Source: MGIIa-L3 sp11892u (lineage in GTDB: Archaea; Thermoplasmatota; Poseidoniia; Poseidoniales; Poseidoniaceae). From it: 64,000 nucleotides of DNA. The stretch's first letter is position 1; the number at the start of each line of letters is the position of its first letter. Positions 1 to 8,365 of the stretch are shown here, piece by piece. The notes beneath the pieces were generated by a model, which searched no databases, had not been told where the DNA came from, and saw only the letters and a program-made list of their open reading frames with translations. A program made the position numbers and the translations under genes. The stretch covers positions 62,001-126,000 of the forward strand of contig CBFHXB010000002.1 of NCBI GenBank assembly GCA_965659685.1, written 5' to 3'.

Positions 1-8
1 GTGATCAC

Positions 9-998
9 ATGGCAAGAAAGATGAGTGCAAAGGCACGTGCAGCAGCACGTAAGCAGCGAGACAAGTGGAAGTCGAAGCGTTGGTACACCATCCGAGCCCC
101 CCGTGACCCCTGGAAGTTCCAGAACATCGGTGAGACCATCGGCGAATCGGACGAGCACGTCATGGGCCGTGTGTACGAGATGACCCAACAGGAATTCTCC
201 GGCGACTTCACGAAGATGCACGTCATCCTGCGCTTCCGTGTGACCGACTGCGTCGGTCAAGACGCGTTGACGACCTTCATCGGTCACCACCACCAAACCG
301 ATCACGTGCGCCGCCAAGTGCGCCGCTACCGTGGCAAGGTCGACGACGTCGTCGACGTGGTGACCACCGACGGATACCTCATCCGCATCAAGCCGCTCAT
401 CATCACGCAGAAGCGTGTGCAGACCTCGGTCAAGAGCGACATCCGCAACAAGGCCCGGGACATCATCACCACCTGTGCGGCGAAGATGACCTACTCCCAA
501 ATCCAGAGCGCCATGCTCGGAGGCGACCTTGAGAAGGACATCGAAACCGCGGTGAAGTCGATTTACCCCGTGCGAACCTGCGTCATCCGAAAGAGCCAGC
601 TCCTCCAGACCGGTGTGGTCACCGAAAAGGGCCCGACCCTTGACGAGATCCACGCCGAGGAAGAGCGCTCGGCAGCCGAACTGAAGGCCAAGAAAGCGGC
701 GCTCCTCGCCGAGGCCATGGCCGAAGAAGGTCATGAAGCGGACGAAGGCGACGATGATGCAGTCGACGACGCGGAAGCCGTTGAGGCTCCTGCCGAGGAA
801 GAAGCACCCGCCGAAGAGGCAGCACCCAAGGAAGAAGCAGCACCTGCTGAATCCGAGGAAGCCGCGGACACGTCCGATGCTGACGCACCCGACTATGCCT
901 CGATGACCGTCGCTGAACTCAAGGACGAACTGAAGGCCAAGGGCCTCCCAGTGTCCGGCAAGAAGGCGGAACTCGTCGAGCGCTTGCAAAGTGCTTGA
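9..998 (+). CDS. rps3ae: 30S ribosomal protein S3Ae (eS1) with C-terminal SAP domain
   Basis: This is small-subunit ribosomal protein S3Ae (eS1), found in archaea and eukaryotes. Residues 1-205 carry the basic family core, with a Lys/Arg-rich N-terminus and the conserved stretch around KPLIITQKRVQTSVKSDIRN. Family members usually end near residue 200-220. This one continues with a Glu/Ala/Pro-rich linker (about 215-290) and then a compact SAP-like helix-extended-loop-helix at 293-329 (MTVAELKDELKAKGLPV followed by GKKAELVERL). SAP domains normally bind nucleic acid, so the tail may add an RNA or DNA contact; that is inference. The ATG at 9 is the first start in the frame, and the upstream context lies outside the window. 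Confidence 0.95.
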   Translation: MARKMSAKARAAARKQRDKWKSKRWYTIRAPRDPWKFQNIGETIGESDEHVMGRVYEMTQQEFSGDFTKMHVILRFRVTDCVGQDALTTFIGHHHQTDHVRRQVRRYRGKVDDVVDVVTTDGYLIRIKPLIITQKRVQTSVKSDIRNKARDIITTCAAKMTYSQIQSAMLGGDLEKDIETAVKSIYPVRTCVIRKSQLLQTGVVTEKGPTLDEIHAEEERSAAELKAKKAALLAEAMAEEGHEADEGDDDAVDDAEAVEAPAEEEAPAEEAAPKEEAAPAESEEAADTSDADAPDYASMTVAELKDELKAKGLPVSGKKAELVERLQSA

Positions 999-1052
999 CA
1001 CGGCCAGGCCTTGCGCCGATGGGTCCAAGCCCCTCCGCCCACAGGTGACCTC

Positions 1053-1838
1053 ATGCGCCGCATTGGTGTGATGGGTGGAACCGGCCTCTTGTCTCTGGAT
1101 GCGATTCCAGGAGCCGATGAAGCAGGCTGGTCCACGGAGCGCGTGGACGTTGTTCATCAAGAAACGCCACACGGCGTGGTGCCCTTGCGCTGCATGACCC
1201 TCTCGCGTGGGGAAGAGCGCTGCGAACTCGTCTTTGTCCAACGTCACCACGATGCGTCGGGAGGCACGGTTCCTCCGCACCGCATTGAGCATCGAGCCAA
1301 CCTTCGCGCCATGGCCGATGCCAAGGTCGATCGTCTTCTGGCGGTTTGTTCGGTCGGGACGATCATTGAACGGTTACCTCCCGGGCGCGTGGGCGTGGCG
1401 TGCGACGGCATCGATTTGACCGGCGTCAGCACCACCTTCCATGACGATGAGGCCGTGTTCACCTCGATGGCCAACGCCTACGACGAAGCGCTGTTGCAAC
1501 GGACCGCTTCGGTGCTCGGGAAGGTACAGGACGTGCCCTCTGACACCTTGACCGTCACCTATTGGTTGACCCAAGGTCCACACTTTGAGACCCCCGCGGA
1601 AATCGACGCCATCGAGCGGCTTGGAGGTGAAGTGGTGGGCATGACGATGCCACGTGAAGCCAAACTTGCAGCGGAACTTGACCTGCCCTACGTGGCCTTG
1701 TGCATCGCGGCCAATTGGGCCGCGGGTCGCTCTCCTGAAGGCCGTCGAACCGACCTCGTCCACGAGGAGGTTTCGGCTGAGGCGCACCGACGTTTGGGTC
1801 CGGTGTGGGCCGTGCTCCTCGATCAGCTCGAAGCGTGA
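1053..1838 (+). CDS. MTA/purine nucleoside phosphorylase family protein (possibly methylthioinosine phosphorylase)
   Basis: A member of the PNP/MTAP phosphorylase family, which releases a purine base from a nucleoside with phosphate in purine or methylthioadenosine salvage. The N-terminal GVMGGTGLL, the central GTIIERLPPG, the sugar-site TQGPHFETPAEI and the GGEVVGMTMPREAKLA segments match the family. The base-recognition loop reads CIAANWAAG. Adenine-specific MTAPs carry Asp at this point, whereas Asn is typical of 6-oxopurine enzymes, so a 6-oxopurine such as methylthioinosine is plausible; this is inferred. The ATG at 1053 follows an AGGTGA Shine-Dalgarno-like sequence and gives the usual length of about 261 residues. 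A TTG 42 nt upstream is a poor alternative. Confidence 0.85.
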   Translation: MRRIGVMGGTGLLSLDAIPGADEAGWSTERVDVVHQETPHGVVPLRCMTLSRGEERCELVFVQRHHDASGGTVPPHRIEHRANLRAMADAKVDRLLAVCSVGTIIERLPPGRVGVACDGIDLTGVSTTFHDDEAVFTSMANAYDEALLQRTASVLGKVQDVPSDTLTVTYWLTQGPHFETPAEIDAIERLGGEVVGMTMPREAKLAAELDLPYVALCIAANWAAGRSPEGRRTDLVHEEVSAEAHRRLGPVWAVLLDQLEA

Positions 1839-1876
1839 CCCTCCTGCCTATAGGGCGCCATCGTGCGTGATGTTGC

Positions 1877-2245
1877 ATGGACCTGAGCGTGGACGGTTGG
1901 ATGGCCAGCGAAGCGAACGACGCTTGGTCGTCGATGATGAAAGGCGTCGCTGCCTTTCACCACAAGCACGACTTTGCCGGCAACAACGGCCACGACATGG
2001 GGTACCGCATCGCCCTGACGGTGGAAGAACTGGGTGAGTTGGCCGCGGCCATCACCAAAGCCAAGCCCATCGAAGAGGTCGCCGAAGAGATGGCTGATGT
2101 CCTCATCCTGCTCATGGGGCACAGCCTTGCGATGGAAATCGACCTGAAAGCAGCCTTCGAGGAAAAACTCGCTCGGGTCATGCAGCGTCCTGCTCGGCAA
2201 GGGCGGTTGGGCATCCGCGTGACGGAGTACACAGACGAAAATTAA
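1877..2245 (+). CDS. MazG-like nucleotide pyrophosphohydrolase
   Basis: A small all-alpha NTP pyrophosphohydrolase of the MazG/dUTPase-like superfamily. The metal-binding signature is clear: TVEELGELAAAI in one helix (EExxE) and EEVAEEMADVLIL in the next (ExxxD), as in single-domain MazG enzymes. At 122 residues it is a typical single-domain form. It probably hydrolyses non-canonical or excess nucleoside triphosphates to monophosphates; the substrate cannot be read from the sequence. It follows the nucleoside phosphorylase on the same strand with a 38-nt gap, so the two may be co-transcribed nucleotide-salvage genes. The start is the ATG at 1877. Confidence 0.8.
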   Translation: MDLSVDGWMASEANDAWSSMMKGVAAFHHKHDFAGNNGHDMGYRIALTVEELGELAAAITKAKPIEEVAEEMADVLILLMGHSLAMEIDLKAAFEEKLARVMQRPARQGRLGIRVTEYTDEN

Positions 2246-2249
2246 TCCT

Positions 2250-2744
2250 TCAAATCACAGGGCTTCGAACCCAGCGCTCGAAGGTCTGATGGTGCTGGTC
2301 TCCTTCCTGCGCAGCGACCCGTTCTGAGGATTCCAACGACCATGCTGCCGCGTCCAAGTGTGGTGCATGGGTGTCGGCGCCATCCACGGTGGTGTGGATC
2401 ACGGTGCGATGCACCACGCTCGCGTCGGGAAGCATGAGCGCGTAAATCTCGCCACCGCCGATGATGAACATCGTTTCACCGTCCTCGGAGCGGGCCTTCA
2501 CCTGCTCGACCGTGGTCCGCTCCGCTCCTTCGTCACGCCATGAAGGGTCGCGCGTGAGCACCAAGTTTTCGCGGCCCGGCAGGGGGAAGGGCAAGCTTTC
2601 CCACGTGCGCCGTCCCATCACCACGGCATGGCCGAGGGTGAGGGCCTTGAAGCGCTGAAGGTCGGTGCGCTGCCTCCAGGGCAGGTCGCCGTCTTGACCG
2701 ATGCCGCCCACCTCGTCCTCGGCCCAAATGAGGTGCAGCGGCAT
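2250..2744 (-). CDS. folA: Dihydrofolate reductase
   Basis: Dihydrofolate reductase, the NADPH-dependent enzyme that regenerates tetrahydrofolate consumed by thymidylate synthase. Visible motifs are the Met20-loop region GGIGQDGDLPW (about 13-23), the helix with DLQRFK that holds the active-site acid, the NADPH-binding MGRRTWESLP, and IGGGEIYALMLP near residue 97. At 164 residues it has the usual bacterial/archaeal length. It lies 9 nt downstream of thymidylate synthase on the same strand, so the pair is almost certainly co-transcribed. Confidence 0.95.
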   Translation of the reverse strand: MPLHLIWAEDEVGGIGQDGDLPWRQRTDLQRFKALTLGHAVVMGRRTWESLPFPLPGRENLVLTRDPSWRDEGAERTTVEQVKARSEDGETMFIIGGGEIYALMLPDASVVHRTVIHTTVDGADTHAPHLDAAAWSLESSERVAAQEGDQHHQTFERWVRSPVI

Positions 2745-2753
2745 GGAAGGCCC

Positions 2754-3548
2754 TCAGACGGCGATGGGTGCGGCGATGTGTGGATGATGCTCGTAGCCCT
2801 CGAACGCGATGTGTTCTGCGGTGAACGCGTCGATGTCCGTGATTGACGGGTCGAGCTTGAGGCTGGGCAAGGGGAGCGGATCCCGGGTGATTTGCAGACG
2901 TGCCTGCTCGAGGTGGTTGTTGTACAGGTGTGCATCCCCAATGCTGTGGACGAACACGCCCGGTTCCAAGCCGCAAACTTGGGCCATCATGTGGGTGAGC
3001 AGGCTGTAGGAGGCGATGTTGAACGGCACGCCAAGAAACACGTCGGCGCTCCGTTGGTACATCTGACAGTTGAGCTTCCCGGCAGCCACATGAAATTGGA
3101 AGAACGCGTGACAGGGCATCAAGGCCATCTCGGGCAGGTCAGCCACGTTCCAAGCACTGACAATGATCCGACGGCTGTTTGGATTCTCACGGATGAGACG
3201 GATGGCCTCGGCGATTTGGTCGTGCTCAACGCCATCAGGACCCACCCACCGGCGCCATTGTTTGCCGTACACCGGGCCAAGGTCCCCGTGCTCATCGGCC
3301 CACTCGTTCCAAATTCGGACGCCGTTCTCCTGGAGGTAACGCACGTTCGTGTCGCCTTTGAGGAACCAAAGCAATTCATGGACCACGGACGGGATGTGAA
3401 TGCGCTTGGTGGTGACCAGCGGGAAACCCTCGCTGAGGTCGAACCGCATCTGGTGGCCGAACACGCTCAGTGTCCCGGTTCCCGTGCGGTCACCTTTGGG
3501 CACGCCTTCGTCGAGGACCCGTTGCAGCAGGTCAAGGTAGGCTTGCAT
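2754..3548 (-). CDS. thyA: Thymidylate synthase (ThyA type)
   Basis: Classical folate-dependent thymidylate synthase, which makes dTMP from dUMP and methylene-tetrahydrofolate. Diagnostic segments are DRTGTGTLSVFG near the N-terminus, the catalytic-Cys loop ALMPCHAFFQF, the nucleotide-binding QRSADVFLGVPFNIASY, and HLYNNHLEQ. Starting at the ATG at 3548 gives 264 residues, exactly the E. coli ThyA length, and an N-terminus (MQAYLDLLQRVLDEG) that aligns from its first residue. A longer frame reaches a TTG at 3602, but that would overlap the upstream acyltransferase gene. The order acyltransferase, thyA, folA on one strand with short gaps suggests one operon. Confidence 0.95.
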   Translation of the reverse strand: MQAYLDLLQRVLDEGVPKGDRTGTGTLSVFGHQMRFDLSEGFPLVTTKRIHIPSVVHELLWFLKGDTNVRYLQENGVRIWNEWADEHGDLGPVYGKQWRRWVGPDGVEHDQIAEAIRLIRENPNSRRIIVSAWNVADLPEMALMPCHAFFQFHVAAGKLNCQMYQRSADVFLGVPFNIASYSLLTHMMAQVCGLEPGVFVHSIGDAHLYNNHLEQARLQITRDPLPLPSLKLDPSITDIDAFTAEHIAFEGYEHHPHIAAPIAV

Positions 3549-3588
3549 GGCGTTGACTTTGTCCTGCGGCCCTTGAGGCTTGTCGGTC

Positions 3589-4368
3589 TCAAGGGGCGCC
3601 AAGATGCTTCAAACTGGCCATGAGTTGGTCGGTGAATTGGCGTTGGAGGACGGCCATTTTCTGATCCAGATCATCATCTTCCATCGACGCCATGGCTACC
3701 ACGGCATCGTCCGAGAGGGCTGCTCCGTCGGGGTGAACAAGCCACTCTTCCCAGGTGATGCCCCGGCCGATGGTGATCTCCACGCGTCGCCAGAGGCGAG
3801 GGAATTTGTGCGCAGAAGGCTGCATCATGCCGCGTGTGCCTTTCAGGGCCACCGGGATGACCGTGGCGTGGGGCACGGTGGCCGCAAGCCGGGCAACGCC
3901 GGTTTTTCCCTCGAGAAGGTACGGGGATTCGGTGCGTTTGGAGCGGGTGCCCTCGGGGAAAATGCCGACCGCTTTGTCCGCTTCCAAGAGCGCCACGGCG
4001 CTTGAGAGGGCGCTTCGTGCCCCGCTTTCCCGGTGGGTTTCAATCTGTCCAGTGGCGTTCATCAACCACTTGCGTGGCCCTGAGACGAAGTGGCCGTCCT
4101 TGGCGAGGTAGTGTGGCTTCCTTCGGGTCGCCATGATGACCATGATGGGGTCCACGTGCGAGAGATGGTTGGCAGCCAAGATGACCGGCCCTCGGCGTGG
4201 GACATGATGCAGCCCTTGCATGCGCAACCTGAGGAACAGACGCATCCCCGGAGTGAGCAGCACCCGAAGTCGGCGGTAGGTTGGGTAACGCAATTCGACT
4301 TCGTCAGCAGAACGGATGCCGCTGCGAGCGACAACGGTCGCCCAAGCCTGCTCTCGCGCTTCGCTCAC
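3589..4368 (-). CDS. plsC: PlsC-type 1-acylglycerol-3-phosphate acyltransferase-like protein
   Basis: A glycerophospholipid acyltransferase of the PlsC/LPLAT family. The catalytic box NHLSHVD (residues 67-73, HX4D) and the phosphate-binding FPEGTRS (about 137-143) are both intact, and a hydrophobic stretch precedes the first motif. In bacteria this family adds the second acyl chain to lysophosphatidic acid. Archaea build ether lipids and often lack it, so a complete PlsC beside core genes is notable. The start codon is GTG at 4368. It is the first gene of a minus-strand run with thyA and folA, divergent from a secreted protein at 4450. The acyl donor and acceptor cannot be deduced. Confidence 0.85.
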   Translation of the reverse strand: MSEAREQAWATVVARSGIRSADEVELRYPTYRRLRVLLTPGMRLFLRLRMQGLHHVPRRGPVILAANHLSHVDPIMVIMATRRKPHYLAKDGHFVSGPRKWLMNATGQIETHRESGARSALSSAVALLEADKAVGIFPEGTRSKRTESPYLLEGKTGVARLAATVPHATVIPVALKGTRGMMQPSAHKFPRLWRRVEITIGRGITWEEWLVHPDGAALSDDAVVAMASMEDDDLDQKMAVLQRQFTDQLMASLKHLGAP

Positions 4369-4449
4369 GGTCCTCCATCGAAACCCGAGGTATCAACCTT
4401 CACCGCTGACGGAAGGTTTCCACCCTGATTCGGCTGCAAGCCTCAAATC

Positions 4450-5706
4450 GTGAACGCTGCAGAGTCGCCCATGCAGCGTGCCGTGGCCGTCCTGCTGCTC
4501 GCGCTGTTCGTGCTGCCCGCGACGGCACCGTTTGCTGCCGCCCAAGCGTGGGAAGAGGACGGATGGCTGGAAACGAGCATGGCCGTCGAACGCATCGAAG
4601 CCGGTGACGAGTTCGGATGTTACGGCATGCCTGGGCTGAGTTGGGCGAACGACCCTGGTGCGGTGGCCACAGCGTGCCGCGAATATTTGACCGCACGAAC
4701 CCCCGCCTCGTCGTGGGGCGATGCACCCGTGTCCCTGTACACGCCCTCTGGCCTGGCTGCGACCGACCATACCCTCCTTGGCGGGCTTGGATTTGTTGTT
4801 CATGGAGACGACACGGGCCTTGCGACAAGCGCGTGGCACGATGCTGACGACGTGCCCTCCTTCGAGGAGGACTGGTACAACCTCGGACGTCGTGGAGGTT
4901 CATTGGAAAAGGAAGTGGCCGACATCGACGCCCTGGAGGCTGAACTCGATGCCGGAGGCTTGGTCAACATGTATTGGATTGGACGTGTCAACGACGCGAC
5001 GATTCGCCACGACGGCGAGGTCGTCGACCTTCTTCTCGCTCGTGAGGACGTCTGGTTCACGACGTGGGGTGAGGCATGGTCGACGTGGGCCGTGTCCCGA
5101 TGCCACGAATTTTCCCTCGAGGTCGATCCTGAGAACCGGAGGAACGTCAGTTTCACCTTGGAGGACACGGTGGCGTGCGGTTCCTCAAATCCTGAGGCGT
5201 GGAAGGTACCCACGACATGGCGATTCCTGCCACCTGAAGGCGTCGCGGTCACCGAGGTGTACCTCGAAGGTGTTCCTGCGCGAAACCTGACCGGGGAGAG
5301 GAACACCGCGGCGGGCGCACGAGCGGACGGCAACGAGACCCTGTTGAGCCTCGCTGTCGGTCAGCGGATGGACCTCGTCCTCGACGCCCCGGTGAACCGG
5401 TCGGACCTCGACGTGCTCGGCATGACCGAGCAATGGAACGGATTGGGCGTGGCCGTGACCGTCGCGGCCCACGACACGTGGGACCTCTTCCGCTGGAGCA
5501 AGCGCTTCAATGACGATCCGGAACTTCGGTTCACCTGGTTGGTCATTCCACGGGATGCCGACCCTGAGATGCCGTGGTTGCCTTGGGTAGGCTTGCTTGC
5601 AGCAGCGGGGACCGTGCTTGCCATGCGCCATCTGATTCGGACCGATGACGGGTCCTCCGCCCTTGCCCCGTACCCTGCAAGCCGGGGATTCAAGGAGCAA
5701 GAGTGA
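4450..5706 (+). CDS. Secreted membrane-anchored protein of unknown function
   Basis: No family is recognised. The N-terminus is a typical Sec signal peptide (MQRAVAVLLLALFVLP, ending near the Ala-Ala-Ala-Gln at about residue 30). Residues 40-370 form an acidic ectodomain with many Trp residues and scattered Cys. A single hydrophobic helix (LPWVGLLAAAGTVLAMRHLI) sits close to the C-terminus, followed by a short polar tail. The topology is therefore mostly extracytoplasmic with a C-terminal anchor, as in the other large secreted proteins in this window. The GTG at 4450 opens the frame; the ATG at 4471 is an equally good start and would begin just before the hydrophobic core. Confidence 0.75.
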   Translation: MNAAESPMQRAVAVLLLALFVLPATAPFAAAQAWEEDGWLETSMAVERIEAGDEFGCYGMPGLSWANDPGAVATACREYLTARTPASSWGDAPVSLYTPSGLAATDHTLLGGLGFVVHGDDTGLATSAWHDADDVPSFEEDWYNLGRRGGSLEKEVADIDALEAELDAGGLVNMYWIGRVNDATIRHDGEVVDLLLAREDVWFTTWGEAWSTWAVSRCHEFSLEVDPENRRNVSFTLEDTVACGSSNPEAWKVPTTWRFLPPEGVAVTEVYLEGVPARNLTGERNTAAGARADGNETLLSLAVGQRMDLVLDAPVNRSDLDVLGMTEQWNGLGVAVTVAAHDTWDLFRWSKRFNDDPELRFTWLVIPRDADPEMPWLPWVGLLAAAGTVLAMRHLIRTDDGSSALAPYPASRGFKEQE

Positions 5707-5753
5707 CGAAGCCTTCATCCCCGTCGGGTCCCGCCCTGAAATGAGGTGAGCGT

Positions 5754-7124
5754 GTGGAGATTGACCCGTGGAGCAGTGCCCAATCCACCGATTACGAGGG
5801 CATCGTCGCCCGGTTTGGCCTCAACAGGATGGAGGGCCTCGACCTTCCCGACCCGACCCGCCTCCACCGACGAGGCATCGTCTTCGCTCATCGAGATCTC
5901 GAGGGGGTGCTCGACGCCCAACGGAAAGGTGAGCCCTTCGGCGTGCTGACCGGCCTCATGCCCTCCGGTCGAATGCATCTCGGGCATTCGATGGTCATCG
6001 ACCAAGTGCGCTGGTTTCAGGAGCATGGCGGGGACGTCACCATCGCCGTCGCTGACCTCGAGAGCCAAGCGACGCGGGGCGTGGGCCTCAAGGACGGTCG
6101 CAAGATTGCCTTGGAGCAGTACATTGCGAACTACGCGGCCCTCGGACTTGACCCTGAACGCACGCAGGTCTACTTTCAGTCCTCACGCCCTATCGTTCAA
6201 CGGCTCGGATTCCAACTTGGTCGCCGAACGAACCTCTCCGAATTCGAGGCGATTTACGGCTTCAAGGGAGAAACGAACCTCGCTCACGTCCAGGCTCCCT
6301 TGGTGCAAGCAGGTGACATCCTTCATCCGCAGACGGAGGAGTACGGGGGCCTCCGCCCCATCGTGGTGCCCGTGGGCGTGGACCAGGACCCTCACCTCCG
6401 ATTGACGCGCGGCTTGGCCTCGAAGACAAATTGGTTCAACCTCAAGGAAGGAAAGCATGCCGGACTGATGGTTGCCCTTTCCGTCCAAGAAGACAACGCA
6501 GCGGTCCTTGGGCAACAGGCCGATGGCCGGGTTGATCGCAACGTTCGACAAGCGGTGTTCGATCGAATCGTGGAGCGTCTGAGCGCGTTGGGCTTCAGCG
6601 ACGTGCGACCAAATCCCAAGCATGGAACGGTCGAGGTGCCTTCGGCTTCAAAGCGTGACCTCGCCGCCATTCGCTTGGCCCTCCTTGGGTTGGAACGTGA
6701 GCTCGGCGGCATGGGCCTGATGCCGCCTGCCTCGACCTACCACCACTTCGCCGTTGGCCTCGACGGTGACAAGATGTCCAGCAGCCGCCCGGATTCCACC
6801 ATCTTCCTTGGGGACGAACCCGGAAAGGTGGCGAAGAAGATCCGAAGGGCGTTCTCCGGTGGGCAACCGACCGTGGAAGAACACCGTCGCCTTGGCGGTG
6901 ATCCGGACCGTGACGTTGCCTTCCAATACATGGCGTATTTCTTCGAAGAGGACGACGCCGTGCTTGCCGAATTGGCGGAGTCCTATCGGGCCGGCCGCCT
7001 CCTTGCTGGGGAGATGAAGCAAGCATGCTTGGAGCGTGCGGAAGTCTGGCTGGGCGATCTTGCCGAGCGTCGTGACGAGACCGCGCATCTGGTTGAGGCG
7101 TTCCTCGCCCAAGACGCCCGGTGA
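5754..7124 (+). CDS. trpS: Tryptophanyl-tRNA synthetase
   Basis: Class I aminoacyl-tRNA synthetase for tryptophan, of the archaeal/eukaryotic type. The HIGH-like signature appears as SGRMHLGH (about 71-78), and the KMSKS loop appears as GDKMSSSRPDS (about residue 341). Between them, QTEEYGGLRPIVVPVGVDQDPH matches the family's substrate-binding region. The length of 456 residues fits archaeal TrpRS with an N-terminal extension. The start codon is GTG at 5754, preceded by a GAGGTGA Shine-Dalgarno-like sequence, which favours this start over later codons. The gene converges with the ZPR1-like gene, the stop codons being a few bases apart. Confidence 0.94.
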   Translation: MEIDPWSSAQSTDYEGIVARFGLNRMEGLDLPDPTRLHRRGIVFAHRDLEGVLDAQRKGEPFGVLTGLMPSGRMHLGHSMVIDQVRWFQEHGGDVTIAVADLESQATRGVGLKDGRKIALEQYIANYAALGLDPERTQVYFQSSRPIVQRLGFQLGRRTNLSEFEAIYGFKGETNLAHVQAPLVQAGDILHPQTEEYGGLRPIVVPVGVDQDPHLRLTRGLASKTNWFNLKEGKHAGLMVALSVQEDNAAVLGQQADGRVDRNVRQAVFDRIVERLSALGFSDVRPNPKHGTVEVPSASKRDLAAIRLALLGLERELGGMGLMPPASTYHHFAVGLDGDKMSSSRPDSTIFLGDEPGKVAKKIRRAFSGGQPTVEEHRRLGGDPDRDVAFQYMAYFFEEDDAVLAELAESYRAGRLLAGEMKQACLERAEVWLGDLAERRDETAHLVEAFLAQDAR

Positions 7125-7126
7125 GT

Positions 7127-7720
7127 TCAGGACGAGAACACGGGTGGTTCCGGGCCCATCGGCAGCGCTTCGGTTTCCTCCGGCGTGAGCGGTCGCTGTT
7201 CCGCGTCGTCGTCGAGGATGAGCGAACGACCGCTTGGGTCGAGCAACATCAGCGTCATCGGTTCATCAAACTGGCCGGCCATGGCCATGGCAAGGCGAAG
7301 CCGGAGGTGGTCCAGCGCGGCTCGCTCCTCCGGAAGGTCGCCGTGGGCCACCACGTCCCGTTCCACGATGTCGAGCACGTCCACGAAGCGCTGAAGCACG
7401 CCCTCGACGTTGGAGACGTATCCGGTGGACGAGGCACCTGGCGACACCTCTAGGTCAAGTTCGGGAATTCGAACGGTGCACGCCGTGGAACGAACCACAC
7501 GAGCGGTGAGGTGCCGTCGGACGGTGAGGTTGAGTTCCCAACCCGTTGGTGTTTGGGCTTCCGCGGGAATCAGGTCGGTTTGACGCCAGCCGCACGCCAA
7601 GCAGAGCAAGGTGACCTGCGTGTGCTCACCGAAGTAAGGGATCTCATCGATGTGGGTGCGCAGCCGCAACCCTTCCCCATCGGCGCATGTTGGGCAAGGC
7701 GCATCGACCACTTGCTCCAT
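7127..7720 (-). CDS. ZPR1-type zinc-finger protein
   Basis: An archaeal protein with a ZPR1-like zinc finger. Cysteines are at 9 and 12 (CPTC) and 40 and 43 (CLAC), with the intervening IPYFGEHTQVTLLCLACGWR pattern typical of ZPR1 domains. The beta-rich region that follows (residues 60-160) also fits the family. Eukaryotic ZPR1 is linked to eEF1A folding; the archaeal role is not established. The start ATG at 7720 directly abuts the stop codon of the upstream sepF gene with no spacer, so the two are probably translationally coupled. Confidence 0.8.
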   Translation of the reverse strand: MEQVVDAPCPTCADGEGLRLRTHIDEIPYFGEHTQVTLLCLACGWRQTDLIPAEAQTPTGWELNLTVRRHLTARVVRSTACTVRIPELDLEVSPGASSTGYVSNVEGVLQRFVDVLDIVERDVVAHGDLPEERAALDHLRLRLAMAMAGQFDEPMTLMLLDPSGRSLILDDDAEQRPLTPEETEALPMGPEPPVFSS

Positions 7721-8242
7721 TCACCAACGCCTCCCGTCGCCTTCCGGGCGGACGGTTTCTGCGGCATCTTCGACACCTCGGACGCCTGCGATGCCGGGTG
7801 GCAAGACGAGGACCCTGGTGTCGGTCAATTGGACCATGCGGCCGCCCAAATCCTCCTCAACGAAGATGGAAATGTGATCCAAGGCGGTTCGAAAGTCGTC
7901 GTGGCGTCCGAACAACGGCGCCACGTCCAGAAGCGTGATGTGGCCTTCAGCGGCCCAATCCATCACTTGCCCGATGCCTTCGATGCTGGCGAGTGAAGCA
8001 CGGTGGATGACCGGGGCATCAGGGCCCACAGGCACCGGGGCGTCGGGATACAGGTTGCGCAAATCGAGGTAGGCGTGCGGGACGGTCGGTGCGGCAGGGA
8101 TTCGCCGTGCCTCGGGTCGAAGGCTGGGCATGTCAAATTGTTCGAGCGGAAGGCCAGCAGGTGCTTCAGCCACCTGTTCCGGTGCCCCGCTGAAGGCATC
8201 CAGCGAGAATTGCCACTCGTCGGTCTCGGACCGTCGGGCCAT
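7721..8242 (-). CDS. sepF: SepF-like cell division protein
   Basis: Archaeal SepF, the membrane anchor of FtsZ in archaea that divide with FtsZ. The conserved C-terminal SepF domain spans about residues 75-155: a beta strand, the helix ASIEGIGQVMDWAAEG, the strand HITLLDVAPL, a second helix ending in DHISIFVEEDLGG, and the closing RVLVLPPGI strand. The N-terminal 70 residues are Pro/Ala-rich and probably disordered, as in other SepF proteins. I see no strong amphipathic membrane-targeting helix at the extreme N-terminus, which is slightly unusual. Its stop codon abuts the start of the ZPR1-like gene. Confidence 0.78.
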   Translation of the reverse strand: MARRSETDEWQFSLDAFSGAPEQVAEAPAGLPLEQFDMPSLRPEARRIPAAPTVPHAYLDLRNLYPDAPVPVGPDAPVIHRASLASIEGIGQVMDWAAEGHITLLDVAPLFGRHDDFRTALDHISIFVEEDLGGRMVQLTDTRVLVLPPGIAGVRGVEDAAETVRPEGDGRRW

Positions 8243-8365
8243 GATTCACGCTGGTGACGAGGTCCCATGAAGCCTCCCTTGCGTTGACGGCGGATTCATA
8301 AGGGTCCGTCAGGCAGTCCTCACCACGCACCCGTTGTTCATACGGGGTGGCGGAGGTGAACAACC

